Below are positions 24,001 through 33,151 of a DNA stretch of 64,000 nucleotides, piece by piece (the stretch's first letter is position 1; each line of letters opens with the position of its first letter). A program made the position numbers and the translations under genes. Where the stretch lies: contig NC_047068.1 in the NCBI RefSeq assembly GCF_902459465.1, positions 21,661,195 through 21,725,194 on the forward strand. Direction: 5' to 3'. This DNA is from Asterias rubens (Eukaryota; Echinodermata; Asteroidea; Forcipulatida; Asteriidae). Below the pieces are notes generated by a model that made no database searches, was not told where the DNA came from, and saw only the letters and a program-made list of their open reading frames with translations.

Positions 24001-24554
24001 AAGTTGTACATTTGACATGCATTTTTTTTTTTGACTCGGTACAATTTGTATATTTTGTGTTTATCAAATTTGTGTTCATTCTTACATGTTTAATCGCTAT
24101 GTGTTATGCACTGAGCAAAACTTATATTATTTTGTGTTTATTCATAGATAATGTACAGTGCCCTGTAAATTTTATAGAAGGCGCTTCGTTTATATATTAC
24201 TATTTATAATAGTTATTATAAAATTTATTATTATTATTTAAACAGATAGGGATTCCCATCTAACCCTCATTTTTTAAGAAAATATTGAACTGATTATTTT
24301 TTGGTAAGACAAAAGTATGTTATATAAGATCTTTTATAATTTTTTTCTGAATTTCTTGTTTAACCTTCTTCAGAGTAATCGGAGGAGGATCAACAGGCAC
24401 CACTGATTATTCCTCAACCGTCGGAATGCGATCCGATGCAATGGCGCCCTCTAGTGAACCGCTTGATACGTCCACTGTCCAGAAGGCGCTATTCAAGACT
24501 GGTGTGTCCGCAGCAGTGGGGAACAGACCGGTGGTGTTCACTGTGAAGATCTAG
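9053..24554 (+). CDS. POLDIP3: polymerase delta-interacting protein 3 (SKAR), mRNA export/translation factor
   Basis: RRM protein that in vertebrates binds the exon-junction/TREX machinery and S6K1 to promote export and translation of spliced mRNA. Eight exons: 9053-9123, 12765-13167, 14052-14246, 16453-16611, 19200-19259, 20347-20481, 22685-22917 and 24374-24554, all GT-AG and in phase, giving 478 aa. The N-terminus MADKSLDQIIKERK matches the POLDIP3 start and resembles the UAP56-binding motif of export adaptors. Exon 2 is RGG-rich and then carries the repeated DAR(N/E)KL units typical of SKAR (PDARNKL, TDAREKL, VDVRMKL). The RRM spans about 323-391 (TRLIVSHL … AEVVYVK). The C-terminus has TVQKALFK, matching the vertebrate TILKALFK block. 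Intron 1 carries a LINE, and later introns carry MITEs and tandem repeats. The 60-bp fifth exon is the least certain part. Confidence 0.92.
9621..9959. repeat. inverted repeat with 63-nt arms in POLDIP3 intron 1
   Basis: The arms 9621-9683 and 9897-9959 are inverted copies with a single mismatch, separated by 213 bp. Each contains CCATCTTGGC and its complement. The right arm abuts the LINE frame that begins in it. The high identity suggests a recent origin as a fold-back element or a rearrangement at LINE insertion. Confidence 0.85.
9910..11903 (+). mobile_element. 5'-truncated RTE-like LINE with intact reverse-transcriptase frame
   Basis: Non-LTR retrotransposon in POLDIP3 intron 1, same strand as the gene. 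One uninterrupted frame of 657 codons (9910-11883) holds the reverse-transcriptase blocks: RPISLL at 238, VDFEKAFDS near 304, GVRQGDPLSP at 362 and catalytic FADD at 404-407. A C-terminal region follows with AQRAMERRMLG-like and GRPKKRWRDD blocks seen in RTE-type elements. The first roughly 17 residues lie in the inverted-repeat arm, so the element probably begins near 9960. The apurinic endonuclease domain expected upstream is absent, so the copy is 5'-truncated and probably not autonomous. It ends in a (GAT)n run at 11883-11903, a tail typical of RTE elements. The lack of stops and frameshifts suggests recent insertion. Confidence 0.85.
12281..12730 (+). repeat. MITE family A, copy 6
   Basis: Left end AAACTGGACACCATTTTGG, right end GTTAGTGCCT then TTAA. 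It is longer than other copies because of small internal insertions. It ends just before the acceptor of POLDIP3 exon 2. Confidence 0.75.
13597..13830. repeat. MITE family B (hairpin), left-half copy
   Basis: Starts AAAAGGAACACGTTGCCTTG, runs to the central palindrome around CAAAAATTTGACTCCCATAA and breaks off shortly after it. It lies in POLDIP3 intron 2. Confidence 0.85.
13836..13978. repeat. short inverted-repeat element (TCCTAAGTTAGGA)
   Basis: Contains GTCCCAACTTAGGAC near the left and ATCCTAAGTTAGGAAGAG at the right. A second copy at about 26610-26955 has the same ends but is interrupted by a LINE tail. Confidence 0.6.
15856..16131. repeat. 69-bp tandem array, 4 copies, SINE-derived
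   Basis: Four nearly identical 69-bp units start at 15856, 15925, 15994 and 16063. The complement of each holds GGGTTCAAATCCCGGTCAT, matching the B-box part of the SINE heads seen later in the window. The array lies in POLDIP3 intron 3. Because 69 is divisible by 3 it leaves an open frame of repeated 23-residue units, which I regard as fortuitous. Confidence 0.9.
16837..16881. repeat. perfect 21-bp-arm palindrome
   Basis: Arms 16837-16857 and 16861-16881 are exact inverted copies with a 3-base loop (TGA). It lies in POLDIP3 intron 4 and overlaps the left end of the larger inverted-repeat element. Confidence 0.95.
16871..18187. mobile_element. 1.3-kb element with about 65-bp imperfect terminal inverted repeats
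   Basis: 16871-16935 and the complement of 18123-18187 share TGTCTGGTACAATGA and TTTGAATTCCTCAGACT. A second inverted pair lies inside the right half (about 17955-17995 against 18070-18125, sharing AGACAGTTGCT). The centre (about 16938-17952) has GCCGCCCT(C/G)C runs at both ends and may be a separate insertion. No transposase frame is recognisable. Confidence 0.6.
17848..17935. promoter_or_regulatory. cluster of CRE-like and YY1-like motifs inside a repeat
   Basis: GGGCGCCATTTTGATTACGT occurs twice in about 45 bp, preceded by CTGACGTCAT. Both motif types are common in animal promoters, and here they sit in intronic mobile-element sequence. Activity is unknown. Confidence 0.4.
18440..18746. 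repeat. MITE family D, copy 2
   Basis: Same body as 1137-1449, including TCTGAATTAAGTACAT and GACTGTTGCAGTCGTT, with decayed ends. It lies in POLDIP3 intron 4. Confidence 0.75.
18957..19080. repeat. MITE family F, short copy
   Basis: Left GGGCCCAATTTCAAAAAGCC, right GGCTTAATGAAATTGGGCCC: inverted ends of about 20 bp. It lies in POLDIP3 intron 4. Confidence 0.8.
19200..19259 (+). CDS. POLDIP3: POLDIP3 exon 5 (60-bp exon)
   Basis: The acceptor TTTTATTTCAG and donor GGGGTAACC bound 20 in-phase codons (DGRDLLGFSARGLGSPFQIG) between exons 4 and 6. Both borders are phase 0, so it could be a cassette exon skipped without changing frame. It has no strong match to vertebrate POLDIP3, so the evidence is splice sites and phase only. 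Confidence 0.6.
19306..19465. repeat. MITE family H, copy 1
   Basis: Inverted ends: CTTCCTGTGAATGCGAATG on the left and the complement of TTTCGCAGGAAGTGTGAACC on the right. TGACGTCA-like sequence lies in both arms. A second copy is at 56303-56470. Confidence 0.7.
20490..20770. repeat. MITE family I, copy 1
   Basis: Contains GCTGTAGCC, CTAAGGGTGCTGCTAAGAA and CAATGCATGATGA, shared with 23682-23832. It begins immediately after the POLDIP3 exon 6 donor. Confidence 0.6.
21111..21240. repeat. 20-bp tandem repeat, about 6 copies
   Basis: The unit TTGAATATTGATTATGCTAC and variants repeat with a 20-bp period. It lies in POLDIP3 intron 6. Confidence 0.85.
21466..21531. repeat. dispersed repeat with GCCTCTGAAGAAGGTCCGGT
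   Basis: Shares TTATGCCTCTGAAGAAGGTC and the following GCTAAG(G/A)CCATCT block with 61932-61986. It resembles a retroelement 3' end. The family is not identified. Confidence 0.45.
22996..23110. repeat. MITE family F, partial copy
   Basis: GGCCCAGTTTCATAAACTAT, TTTAGCAGAAATTCTGCTTG and GTGGGGCGCCAGT match the longer family F copies. The right end is lost. Confidence 0.65.
23682..23832. repeat. MITE family I, copy 2
   Basis: The left part CTGAATTGGCGACTACAGCT and the right part TGTAGCCACTAGTTTGGACA are near-complementary ends. It lies in POLDIP3 intron 7. Confidence 0.6.
23915..24000. repeat. MITE family F, partial copy
   Basis: TGGGCCCAATTTCACAGAGC, followed by TTAAGCAG and GCTTAGCAG blocks. 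Only the left part is present. Confidence 0.6.
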
Positions 24555-24579
24555 GGGAGGTGCTTTGTCGGGTGGACAT

Positions 24580-24974
24580 AAGGCCTGAGCGACTAGTGAA
24601 ATTAAACTACTCGACTAGTCACTTCTTAATATGGTTGCGACTTCAACACTAGTCGCAACTAGTTTTTAATTCCCAAGATGTATTGTGGTATAATTTTGGC
24701 CACAGGCGCAATATTGCAAAATTCCACTGGAAGGATTGTGTCACTGATGTCTGATTGTGTTTCGTAACTAAATTATGTTGTCAATTGTCATGAATAGTCG
24801 TGAGCGACACAGTTGGTTCACCAAGCCCGTCGCAACTTCTTTTTTTCGCAGTCGTCGCTATTTTTGTAGTAGTTGTAGCAGCACGATTAACCAAGTGAAT
24901 AAAAAATGGTAGTAAGTCGTGTCTCAACTACGCGATCAATAGTGGTGACTATGACACTATTCGCCCAGGCCTAG
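24580..24974. repeat. MITE family E, full copy
   Basis: Begins GGCCTGAGCGACTAGTGAAA and ends ACACTATTCGCCCAGGCC, approximate inverted ends. The body shares TCACTGATGTCTG and GTGAATAGTCGTGA-like blocks with 26253-26612, and a fragment is at about 25085-25162. It lies just past the POLDIP3 stop codon, so the gene's 3' UTR may run into it. Confidence 0.65.
24898..24903 (+). terminator. possible POLDIP3 polyadenylation signal
   Basis: AATAAA, 344 bases after the POLDIP3 stop codon. It lies inside a family E repeat, so it may be fortuitous. Confidence 0.25.
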
Positions 24975-25786
24975 TGGACATGTGTGCGGGCTGGACATGC
25001 GGTCTCATGGCTTGGCCCGGTGTAATGTTTGTATGTACAGTTTGGTTGTAGGGCCTCGGTTAAACTCTCATGATAGACTATATGCAGCTACAGCGCAGTC
25101 GCGACTCGACTAAGCAGTCAGTAGTCGCAACTTTGACACTAGTCGCACTAGTTGCCCAGGCTTACAAGGCAGTGGATATCATGTGCACAAAGACTATTGT
25201 ATAAAGATTACAGTTATGTGTTACTTTGTATTCCTATGGTTTATGTTTTGTATTAATTCAAATGTTCTTTTTTCATTTTTTACTCTCATAGATGCTCATC
25301 AAAGGCCATCTAACTGGCTTACTTTCTTCTGTGTTTTCTTGTAAATACTTAAAGACTAACTATTTTCTTTTCTTTTTCTATCACTGTATAAATGTACTTG
25401 CGTAATGTCCGAGTTTGAATGTTGTTAGTTAAGTAAATAGATCCCCATAGGAATTTCTTCTGATATTTGGTGAGGCGAGATGAGATGGTATAAAAGTAGT
25501 AAAACTCACACAGTAAGCTCTAGGTTTAGACTTGTCCACTAAAGACAGGTATTGGCTTTATATGTATACACATGTAAGTCAGATTTACTTGTGAATCTCC
25601 AGGACCATAAAGGCCATGTGAAATTAATGCAAGGTCGAAGGTGATTATGGGCGTTGTCTCACGGCAGATCTCTGGCATCATGTGTGACAGCAGTTGGTTC
25701 AGGTTACTCTAGGTTTCACAAAATGTGGCATCATTCCACAAGCATACCCAGCATAGGATTGAACTGCCTCTAGCTACCGGCAATCT

Positions 25787-25862
25787 GGGTAGTCTAGTTG
25801 GTAAGACACTGCTCTAGAATTGCAAGGCTCCTGGGTTCGAATCCTACCCGAGTAATATCCAG
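25787..25862 (+). repeat. tRNA-like sequence, probable SINE head or tRNA pseudogene
   Basis: GGTAGTCTAGTTGGTAAGAC resembles an A box and GGGTTCGAATCC is a perfect B box. The anticodon and T stems pair poorly, so it is not a convincing functional tRNA. Confidence 0.55.
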
Positions 25863-26252
25863 CATTGGGGTTGTGGATACAAGTGAAAACTAAGTTCAGA
25901 TCCCCCATGTACCATTCTATTGTTTTTGTCTGTCCTGTTCAGATTTGTATCTAAGTTCAATCCTTTGTATGTTGTTTTCGTCAGGAAAAAGTCTTGCTCT
26001 TTGATCTACTTCTCTAGTGTGTATGATACTGTTCCCAAAAGCTTCTGGAAATTTATAACCTAAAGGTTTATCTAAATGTGAAAATTATACCATTTCAACA
26101 AACTTCCTTGAACTTGGGTCCTAGTGTCAGACCCATTTTGTTAACAATGACCTTGACCCTGGCGCTAGTCTTTCCCTCAATTGTTTAGGATTTTTGCTGT
26201 AAGTTTTTCTTAACTTTGACCCCCATATTTGACATTCCTCTGTAACCTACTC

Positions 26253-26612
26253 GCAGAATTCACTACTCGACTTGTCGTGCCTCAAAAACTTGCGACTTTG
26301 ACACTAGTCACGTCTAGTTTTTATTCTCAAGATGCATTTTTAATTCCCAAGATGCATTAAGGCATATTGTTTGCCACAGGCTCAATGTAGTAAAAGTTTA
26401 CGCTGAAAGGATTGAAGAATTGAGTCACTGATGTCTGTTTGTGTTTTACAAGAAAGTGATGTTGTCGTGAATAGTCGTGATTGACACAATTGATTCATCA
26501 AACAGGCGTTCACGACCATTTTTGTAGTAGTCACAACTGTTTTTGTAGTCGTCATTACAAAACAGTAGTTGCAACTCGACTAAGCAATCAGTAGTCGCAA
26601 ACCCTAGGCTTA
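26253..26612. repeat. MITE family E, copy 2
   Basis: Shares TTAATTCCCAAGATGCATT, TGAGTCACTGATGTCTG and GTCGTGAATAGTCGTGATTG-like sequence with 24580-24974. The ends are decayed. Confidence 0.6.
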
Positions 26613-26689
26613 GTCCTATCTCAACTTATGACGAGTGACTCGTCCTAACTTTGGATGGGAACTATGCGTCCTAACGTCTGTGTTTATGG

Positions 26690-26885
26690 AATTTCATCAT
26701 CATTTCATCCTTGAACCAGTGTAGGATGTAGCCCTCCTTATGTCGACGCCATTCATTTCTATTTCTTGCAGTTCTTGTCCATGTTGCTCCTGCATATACC
26801 CTGATGCCATCTCTCCATCTTCTTCTCCGTCTATCTCTTTTCCTTTTCCCTGTCCTTGGTTGCCAGTCCATTTATTCTTTTTGCC
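26690..26885 (-). mobile_element. RTE-like LINE 3' end inserted in another repeat
   Basis: The complement encodes the C-terminal block RRRRWRDGIRVYAGATWTRT … EGYILHWF, close in form to the end of the LINE at 9910-11883, and ends in a (GAT)n-like tail. It interrupts a copy of the TCCTAAGTTAGGA element (about 26610-26955), so the LINE inserted later. Confidence 0.75.
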
Positions 26886-27113
26886 CTACAGAATATAACT
26901 TGTCCTAAATCCTTCATTAATCCTAAGTTAGGAAGAATTTTGTGAAATCGACGGCTGGCTTACTAATGATACGATATGCTGCGCATTTCTTAGCCTGGAT
27001 GTACATTTCTCATGGTGTCACTATTTTTTTTTTTCTGGCTCCCCTTTTCACATGATGAAGTTATTAATTCATGTAATCATCTCAAGCTACAAGACTGAAT
27101 GAGAGGTGCATGC

Positions 27114-27308
27114 AGGGTCCAATCTCATAAAGCTGTTAAGCAGAAACAAAACTGCTTAACAAGTTTCTCGGCTAAGCAAAAATTTAGTGGGGTAGCAGTC
27201 ACAGCAATGTCAACTTATGTAATTTTGGCTGGTAACCTTTTTCGGTTAAGCAATACTTGTCTTTGCTTAGCAAGGTTTGTATTTACAGGCTCTATGAATT
27301 TTGGTTCA
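27114..27308. repeat. MITE family F, long copy
   Basis: GGTCCAATCTCATAAAGCTG on the left, ACAGGCTCTATGAATTTTGG on the right, with AATTTAGTGGGGTAGCAGT and TAATTTTGGCTGGTAACC inside. Confidence 0.7.
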
Positions 27309-27549
27309 GGTCAACATACCCGCATTGGATGGTTGAATAGTTTTTCACAAGTTTTGTTAGGCAGAAATTAGTAACAAGTTTTCTGTCGTGCAAAACCCTT
27401 CCTCTGGGGTGCTATTCTTTAAAATAACTTGTTTTTTCAAATTAAAAAAATCAACGTTATATGTTTTAGTGTTGCTGCTGTAATTTGTACTAAATGGGAT
27501 GAAATAACAATTTAACAGTTCATAGGTTTACCATGTGGAAAAATAAAGA

Positions 27550-28110
27550 ATGCCCAATTTTTGAAATAATGTCTTGCCTAAATCATGACTTATTTTGTTG
27601 TTTTTACAATAATTGTTTGTCTTCCTTCACAGATGTGCCCTTCACAAAGAACATACTTTCTTGCACTTACAAGAACCAAGGATAAGAAATTTCAAATTTT
27701 TATCTGAATTCAGACTTTTTAAGTCAGTCTCTTGAAGAAGATCAGCTGTTAATTTGTCAATGTATAAGGAAAATCCTGCACTTTGATAATGCCCAATTTT
27801 TAAATAATGTCTTGCCTTCATAATGACTGATAACGTTGTTTTTGCAATTGTTTTCCTTCCCCCATAGATGTTCCCTTTACGAAGGGCAGACTATTTTGCC
27901 CTTACAAGAAATACCAGGGATGAGAAATTATTTCAGACTTTTGTTCAGCCTTCTAGAAATACTCTGAAAGGATTGAAACTGTTTTATTCCCTTATTTATA
28001 CCATAGGTCAATCATTTGGGTTAAGTAAGGAGTTTGAAACAGCCAATTCCATTTTCTCACTTGTATCAGAATGCAGACTTTTTTAGTCGGACTGGTGAAG
28101 GAAATCAGCT
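27550..28110. repeat. tandem duplication, about 240-bp units
   Basis: 27550-27788 and 27788-28110 start alike (ATGCCCAATTTTT, TAATGTCTTGCC) and share CTTACAAGAA(C/A)(C/T)A and TCAGACTTTT blocks. The second copy has an extra internal segment. The open frame from 27868 has no recognisable domain and probably reflects the repeat. Confidence 0.65.
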
Positions 28111-28139
28111 GTAATTGTGTAAACTTATTTGTACAGAAA

Positions 28140-29549
28140 CCCTGCTCTGTTATGGTTGGATCTGTTTGTCTAGTGCTGAGGACATTTTTCCGAAAAGTCG
28201 GCCATATTTGTTACTGTATTGTAGAAATTACATTAGTTTAGCATGCCATTTAAAAGTTCGGATATTGGATCAGACGTTTTTATGCACCAAAACTTGAATC
28301 TGAGAAGCGTGTCTGTCAGTAACGCTTCCCAGACGGTGTATTTCTATCAGACATTCTTCTTTCTGATTGGACAGTAATCCAGACTTCGGCGATAGATAAC
28401 CATCGCGAAAAGCTTTTGAAACGAAATTTAAATGTTAATGTATTGGCCTACATCGTTATTGATATAGGATTCAAACAATCAAATGATTCCAAAAACCAAA
28501 GGTAAACTTTGCCTCCAATCCAAGGGTCATTGAAAGAAATAACAGAAAGTCACAATGACTTGTCATAGCCGTTTTTTTAATGATATAAGTCTTGATTATG
28601 GCTTGTGCCAATTTTAAGACTTAAAGATATTGGTAGACATTCGCAATTATGACTAACTGTACTAAGTCACAACTTTAGTATATAGTAATTTAATATAATG
28701 ACATAAAGTCATTATAGGTATGACTTTTGTATTTTTCTCCCAGTGCTTCTTTAAAGCTTCCGTACCTTTGTTTCAAGCATCGCCCCTAAACAAATCAATG
28801 ATGTCATTTTTCTGTTCTATTTATATTTTACAATACCGTGTTTTTTTTTTAAACACCACATCCGGTGATGTTGACATTTCCTGGAAAGCTATTTGCACCA
28901 CCAGCGCACCCTATATCTGCATTGCATTGTGTGCAAATCAGTGTTTCCGTCTGGCATGCAGCAATGTTGTGATTTCGGAAGACAGCAGGGGTGCAGTGAC
29001 GTGCGTGCGCACTAACAATGAACTTGATACACAACCCATGGTGGTACAAGAAAGAAAGAAAAACAAAAGCGTTTGGCACTATCCATTTCATTTCCTGAAA
29101 GATACTGGTCACAAACTTGCGAATATAAAGATATAGCGTACAAACGTACATACCTTAAATCAAGCTTCATTGAAAAAACGATGGGAAAGGCATCAGAATA
29201 GAGTTTTTAATTGGTTCGAAGCCCCGCCCAATTTTGTGGTTTCTTATCACCCGTCCTTCAAAATGGTATATTCCTGTCTGGCAGGTATCCAATGTTTATT
29301 TTTTGATCCGTTTTAAAGGGGTTCGTGAACTGTGTCACTGTAGTCACTGAGGGAGAGGGAAATTACCCTAGCGATAAGCACGTAGCCTATAATTTGCTGT
29401 TAGACTTGATACAAGCCGCGTGCGAGAGTAGCCGTCAAAATGTAGCCGTCGCGGCACAGGTTGGGGGAGTTTCCTGATGTGGGCGATGATTGGACTGAAA
29501 ATACAAGGACTGTCACGGTACTGGGACTTGAACCAAGTCTAATAATAAT
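28140..29549. other. intergenic, no gene supported
   Basis: Open frames exist on both strands around 28720-29151 but resemble no family I know and have no splice context. Part of the spacer between POLDIP3 and UBALD. Confidence 0.45.
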
Positions 29550-30215
29550 AATAATAAGACTTGTAATGCGCACATATCCGCCCTGCTGGGTGTTCAAGGC
29601 GCAGTAAAACAAAAACAAAAAACAAAACACAAAGAAAAACAGACTCAACAAAATTAGTCATTGAAAACCTGTGACATAAGATAAGTTTTGAGAAGAGACT
29701 TGAATTTTGCGGTACAAACACAAGATCGAAGATTAAGTGGTAGGTAGAGAGTTCCAGATGCGTGGCGCGGCTGAAGAAAAAGACCTGTCACCCCATGAGT
29801 GTCGAGACTTGGGTTCAATGAGGAGAAGCATGGAACTTGATCGAAGATTCCTTGATGGAGTGTAAACTTGAAGCAGTTCAGAAAAATAGTGGGGAGCCTT
29901 GCCATTTAGAGCTTTGTGGACAATGAGCATCAGCTTGAAGATGATTCGTTGAGAGATAGGGAGCCAGTGTAGTTGTTTCAGAATGGGGGTGATAGAACAG
30001 GATTTTCTAGACAGTGTCACAATGCGGGCAGCAGTATTTTGGAGCCGTTGAAGTCGGGAAATCTGGTTGTTAGGAAGACTGTATAGAGGAGCATTGCCGT
30101 TGTCAAGACGAGAAGTAACAAATGCGTGAATGACCTTTTCAGTGGCACTTTTGTCCAAGTACTTGCGAATCTTACCTATATTCCTGATACAGTATGATTG
30201 GTTTACAATTCACGG
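29550..30215 (-). mobile_element. CR1/L2-type LINE 3' fragment, frameshifted
   Basis: The complement reads NIGKIRKYLDKSATEK, then RLQRLQNTAARIVT, LHWLPISQRI, ALNGKAPHYF, PSRNLRSS, APRIWNSLP and, after a frameshift near 29730, KFKSLLKTYL. This is the order of the conserved C-terminal region of CR1/L2-type non-LTR elements. It ends in GCGCATTACAAGTC and (TTA)n, a typical tail. Only the 3' end remains. Confidence 0.85.
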
Positions 30216-30283
30216 CCAGGGTTTCTAAGAACTTCTTCTGCCTGGCAGTCCTGCACAACATACATTGTCTTGTGTTGCCGTTT

Positions 30284-30760
30284 ATTAAAGGGTTTTGAAA
30301 CCTTTTGTTTTTCGCCATGACATGAATCCATGTACTCACTGTGAGCATGGAAGATGTATGTAATCTTCATACATCCGTCGTCAAGTTAGTGTGCTTGAAA
30401 ACAAGTGAAAAATCACAGAGCGACGTTTTCAGGCGTGTTGCGTAAATACTGTATTTAATTTTAGTATTACCAGTCCTACTTGTGTTAATATATACCAGTA
30501 CTGGTAATACGTTGTACATGCTAAAATAATATTGACCAAATAATGTTCGTCTCATTAGACGAACATTATTTTCGTGACATTGTTTTACTAATTTCTAAAA
30601 ATAAAAAAATAAAAAGTAAACGAAAAAAACAAAAAAAAACAGCACACCTGCAATAGGCATATCCTACTATCCATCATTATCTGCAAAAACCGTGTACGTT
30701 TAATGTAAATATGTGGACAAGTGGGAATAGGGGTCTTTGACAATTACAAAAAAAGTGTCC
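30284..30760. repeat. repeat family J, copy 1
   Basis: Shares CCATGACATGAATCC, TGAAAAATCACAGAG-like and CGTTTTCAGGCG-like blocks with 51185-51570. The origin is unknown. Confidence 0.55.
30538..30571. repeat. perfect palindrome, 15-bp arms
   Basis: AAATAATGTTCGTCT and its complement are separated by CATT. It lies within repeat family J. Confidence 0.9.
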
Positions 30761-32758
30761 GCAGTGCCTCAAGTTGTGGGCTAACAGTGTTTGAAGGGAC
30801 AAGGTTGTCACTGTCGCCTAAGCGCGACGAGACTGCACCTTTAAAGCATGTACATGTACTGTACTGCTAGTTTCAAATTAAAATGCAGCGACCCAGTGAA
30901 TTGGAAGTTGTAGAACAACACAACCCATACAATAATATAATGTTTTTTGTTGTCAATATTTAGCCTTGTCTCTAGGCTCAAATTCCATCATCGGCCAGAA
31001 GTGTCGATCGTCATTGATGTCCTATGTATTAGATTTGCGCCCTCTGTTGATATCCACGTTCACTGCCTTGAATAGAGACTTTATTATTACGTGCCTTTTA
31101 GAATGCATTTCCTAGCAATGAGCCCCACTGTGTTCCTTATTAAATTCAAAGTCACGCATGGATGACTTTCGGTATTACAGGGTCATCGATGCATGATAAT
31201 ATTTCCTATATTAAAGTAAACAGACATACATTTGTGTTTCGTAATAGACATAAGGGAAGATAAACAAGTGACGATATTGTCTATTCATAAACTTTCTGAC
31301 TGGGTGGGCACGTATGTAGGACCCTCATGCTCTATGCATAGAGCACTCTGGGTAGGACTGGGGACAGGTTTTACCGCCAATTCCAATGCGGGTGAATAAT
31401 ATCCAAATAACCGCAGACAAACAGTAGGAAACATTTTTACTATAGAAGGGTAATCATGCCCTAGACCGAGGGAACTTTCTACAGCTGCAAGAAAAGGTTG
31501 AATCCTAGTTTATTGCCAGGGTTTTGAATAAAGTAAAAGTGTATATGTGTGTATCTACTTTAAAGTAATTAAGTTTGTAAGAATCTTTATCATCTTCTTC
31601 GATATATTTGCTTTAAATAGCAGAACTCACAAGCTTTATTATTTTATGATTCCGTAGCTTATCCCCCCCTCACGACCCCCTGCAAGTAGAATCCCCTATT
31701 TGTTTAAATAGATGAATATAACTGTATGTACAGGATAATTCAAGGTATATGTAGTCTGGTGTCTGCCGAACCCCTGCCGCACAATGAATCATCCACTGGG
31801 GGCGATGACCAGACTGTAATTAAAGCCTCAGCTTTGCTACGGGGAAGTACATGTTATGTCGCGCCACGCTGAGTGCATGTTTATGTAGGTATTTATTTTT
31901 TTAATAGACTCGTCCATTTTGAGAATAGGGGAATTGTGTACATTTTGGTTTAACCTTATCGCTGCCGTTGGCTTGTTTATGTTTGTCAATAGTAGTTCAC
32001 GAAAGGTTAATTTTCTACATAGCAAGTGAACAATAGAGGGCTTTAGGAGAGGGGTTCACAATGGTCATTGGTCAGGGGTCCCCGTGGGACTTTTCCATTT
32101 AACATCACCAAGGACTTATATCGATGGCAAAGCAAAGTTGTCAACACAAAGTTCTTTAAAGCGGTATACAGTACATTGACTTAAAAGCGATTGCAAGGGC
32201 TTGAACATGTTACATTCAATACCTTGTAAAATTTGAATCGGGTTTCATAACCGGCAGGAAGTAATGAAGAAATATTTATGAAAGTTATGAGAATATACCA
32301 TGCATTCTACCTCCATGAATATACCTGTCCTATGAAGTTCATCACATCTAAATTAATATCGTTACTGCATCGTCACCGTGTATGACTTGTGCCCAGTTTC
32401 ACAGCACAAGATCAGATTGGGGTGTTATTGTGACAACCTGGTTATTTTTTGCGAAGCAGAAAGTTGCTAAACAACTTTTCTGCTGTTTGGGCCAAGAACG
32501 CATCGAACACCTTAGTATTTTATGATCGAGTGCAGCGATGTGTCGTGTTGAGACTGTTGCGACATGGGGGAACCATGGGTTTCTTTTGTCAATTGTTGTA
32601 TGCTGGGCGCCATATTTTTCGCTTCAAATGTAGCACTGACCCCGAATGTTCCAACATCACCCTAAATGTACGCACATGTTTTTCATGGACCGAAAGGGTC
32701 TTTTATCGGCGGTCTTGTTCCCTCTTTTCCATGCGTTTTCCATGGAAGTTCATACGAA
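30760..32758. other. intergenic, no gene supported
   Basis: Low-coding, A+T-rich sequence with part of a family F-like repeat near 32393-32480. No exon or frame is recognised. Confidence 0.45.
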
Positions 32759-33151
32759 TTAAAGGAACACGTTGCCTTGGATCGGACGAGTTGGTCTAAA
32801 AAGCGTTTGTAACCGTTTGTTATAAAATGCATATAGTTGGTAAGATGTTTTAAAAGTAGAATACAATGATCCACACAAGTTTTGCCTCGAAACTGCGTGG
32901 TTTTACTTTTACTTTACGAACCAACACGGTCGGCCATTTATGGGAGTCAAAAATTTGACTCTCATAAATGGCCGACCGTGTTAGTCGACGAGGTAAAAGG
33001 AAAACCGTGCAATTTCGAGGCATCGTTGTGTGGATCATTGTATTCTACTTTTTACAATATCCTTCTACCCATATGCATTTAAAAAAAAAAAACGGTTACA
33101 AACGCTTTTCAAAGACCAACTCGACCGATCCAAGGCAACGTGTCCCTTTAA
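32759..33151. mobile_element. MITE family B, full hairpin copy flanked by TTAA
   Basis: TTAA, then AGGAACACGTTGCCTTGG; the other end is the complement of the same sequence followed by TTAA. The whole 393 bp is a near-complete inverted repeat centred near CAAAAATTTGACTCTCATAA. No coding capacity. A TTAA-targeting transposase acting in trans is inferred. Confidence 0.9.

Noticed and set aside
25787..25862. Functional tRNA gene
   Set aside because: A and B boxes are good but the anticodon stem and T stem pair poorly; a SINE head or pseudogene is more likely.
28720..29151. Overlapping open frames on both strands, 138 and 100 residues
   Set aside because: No domain, codon or splice evidence; probably chance.
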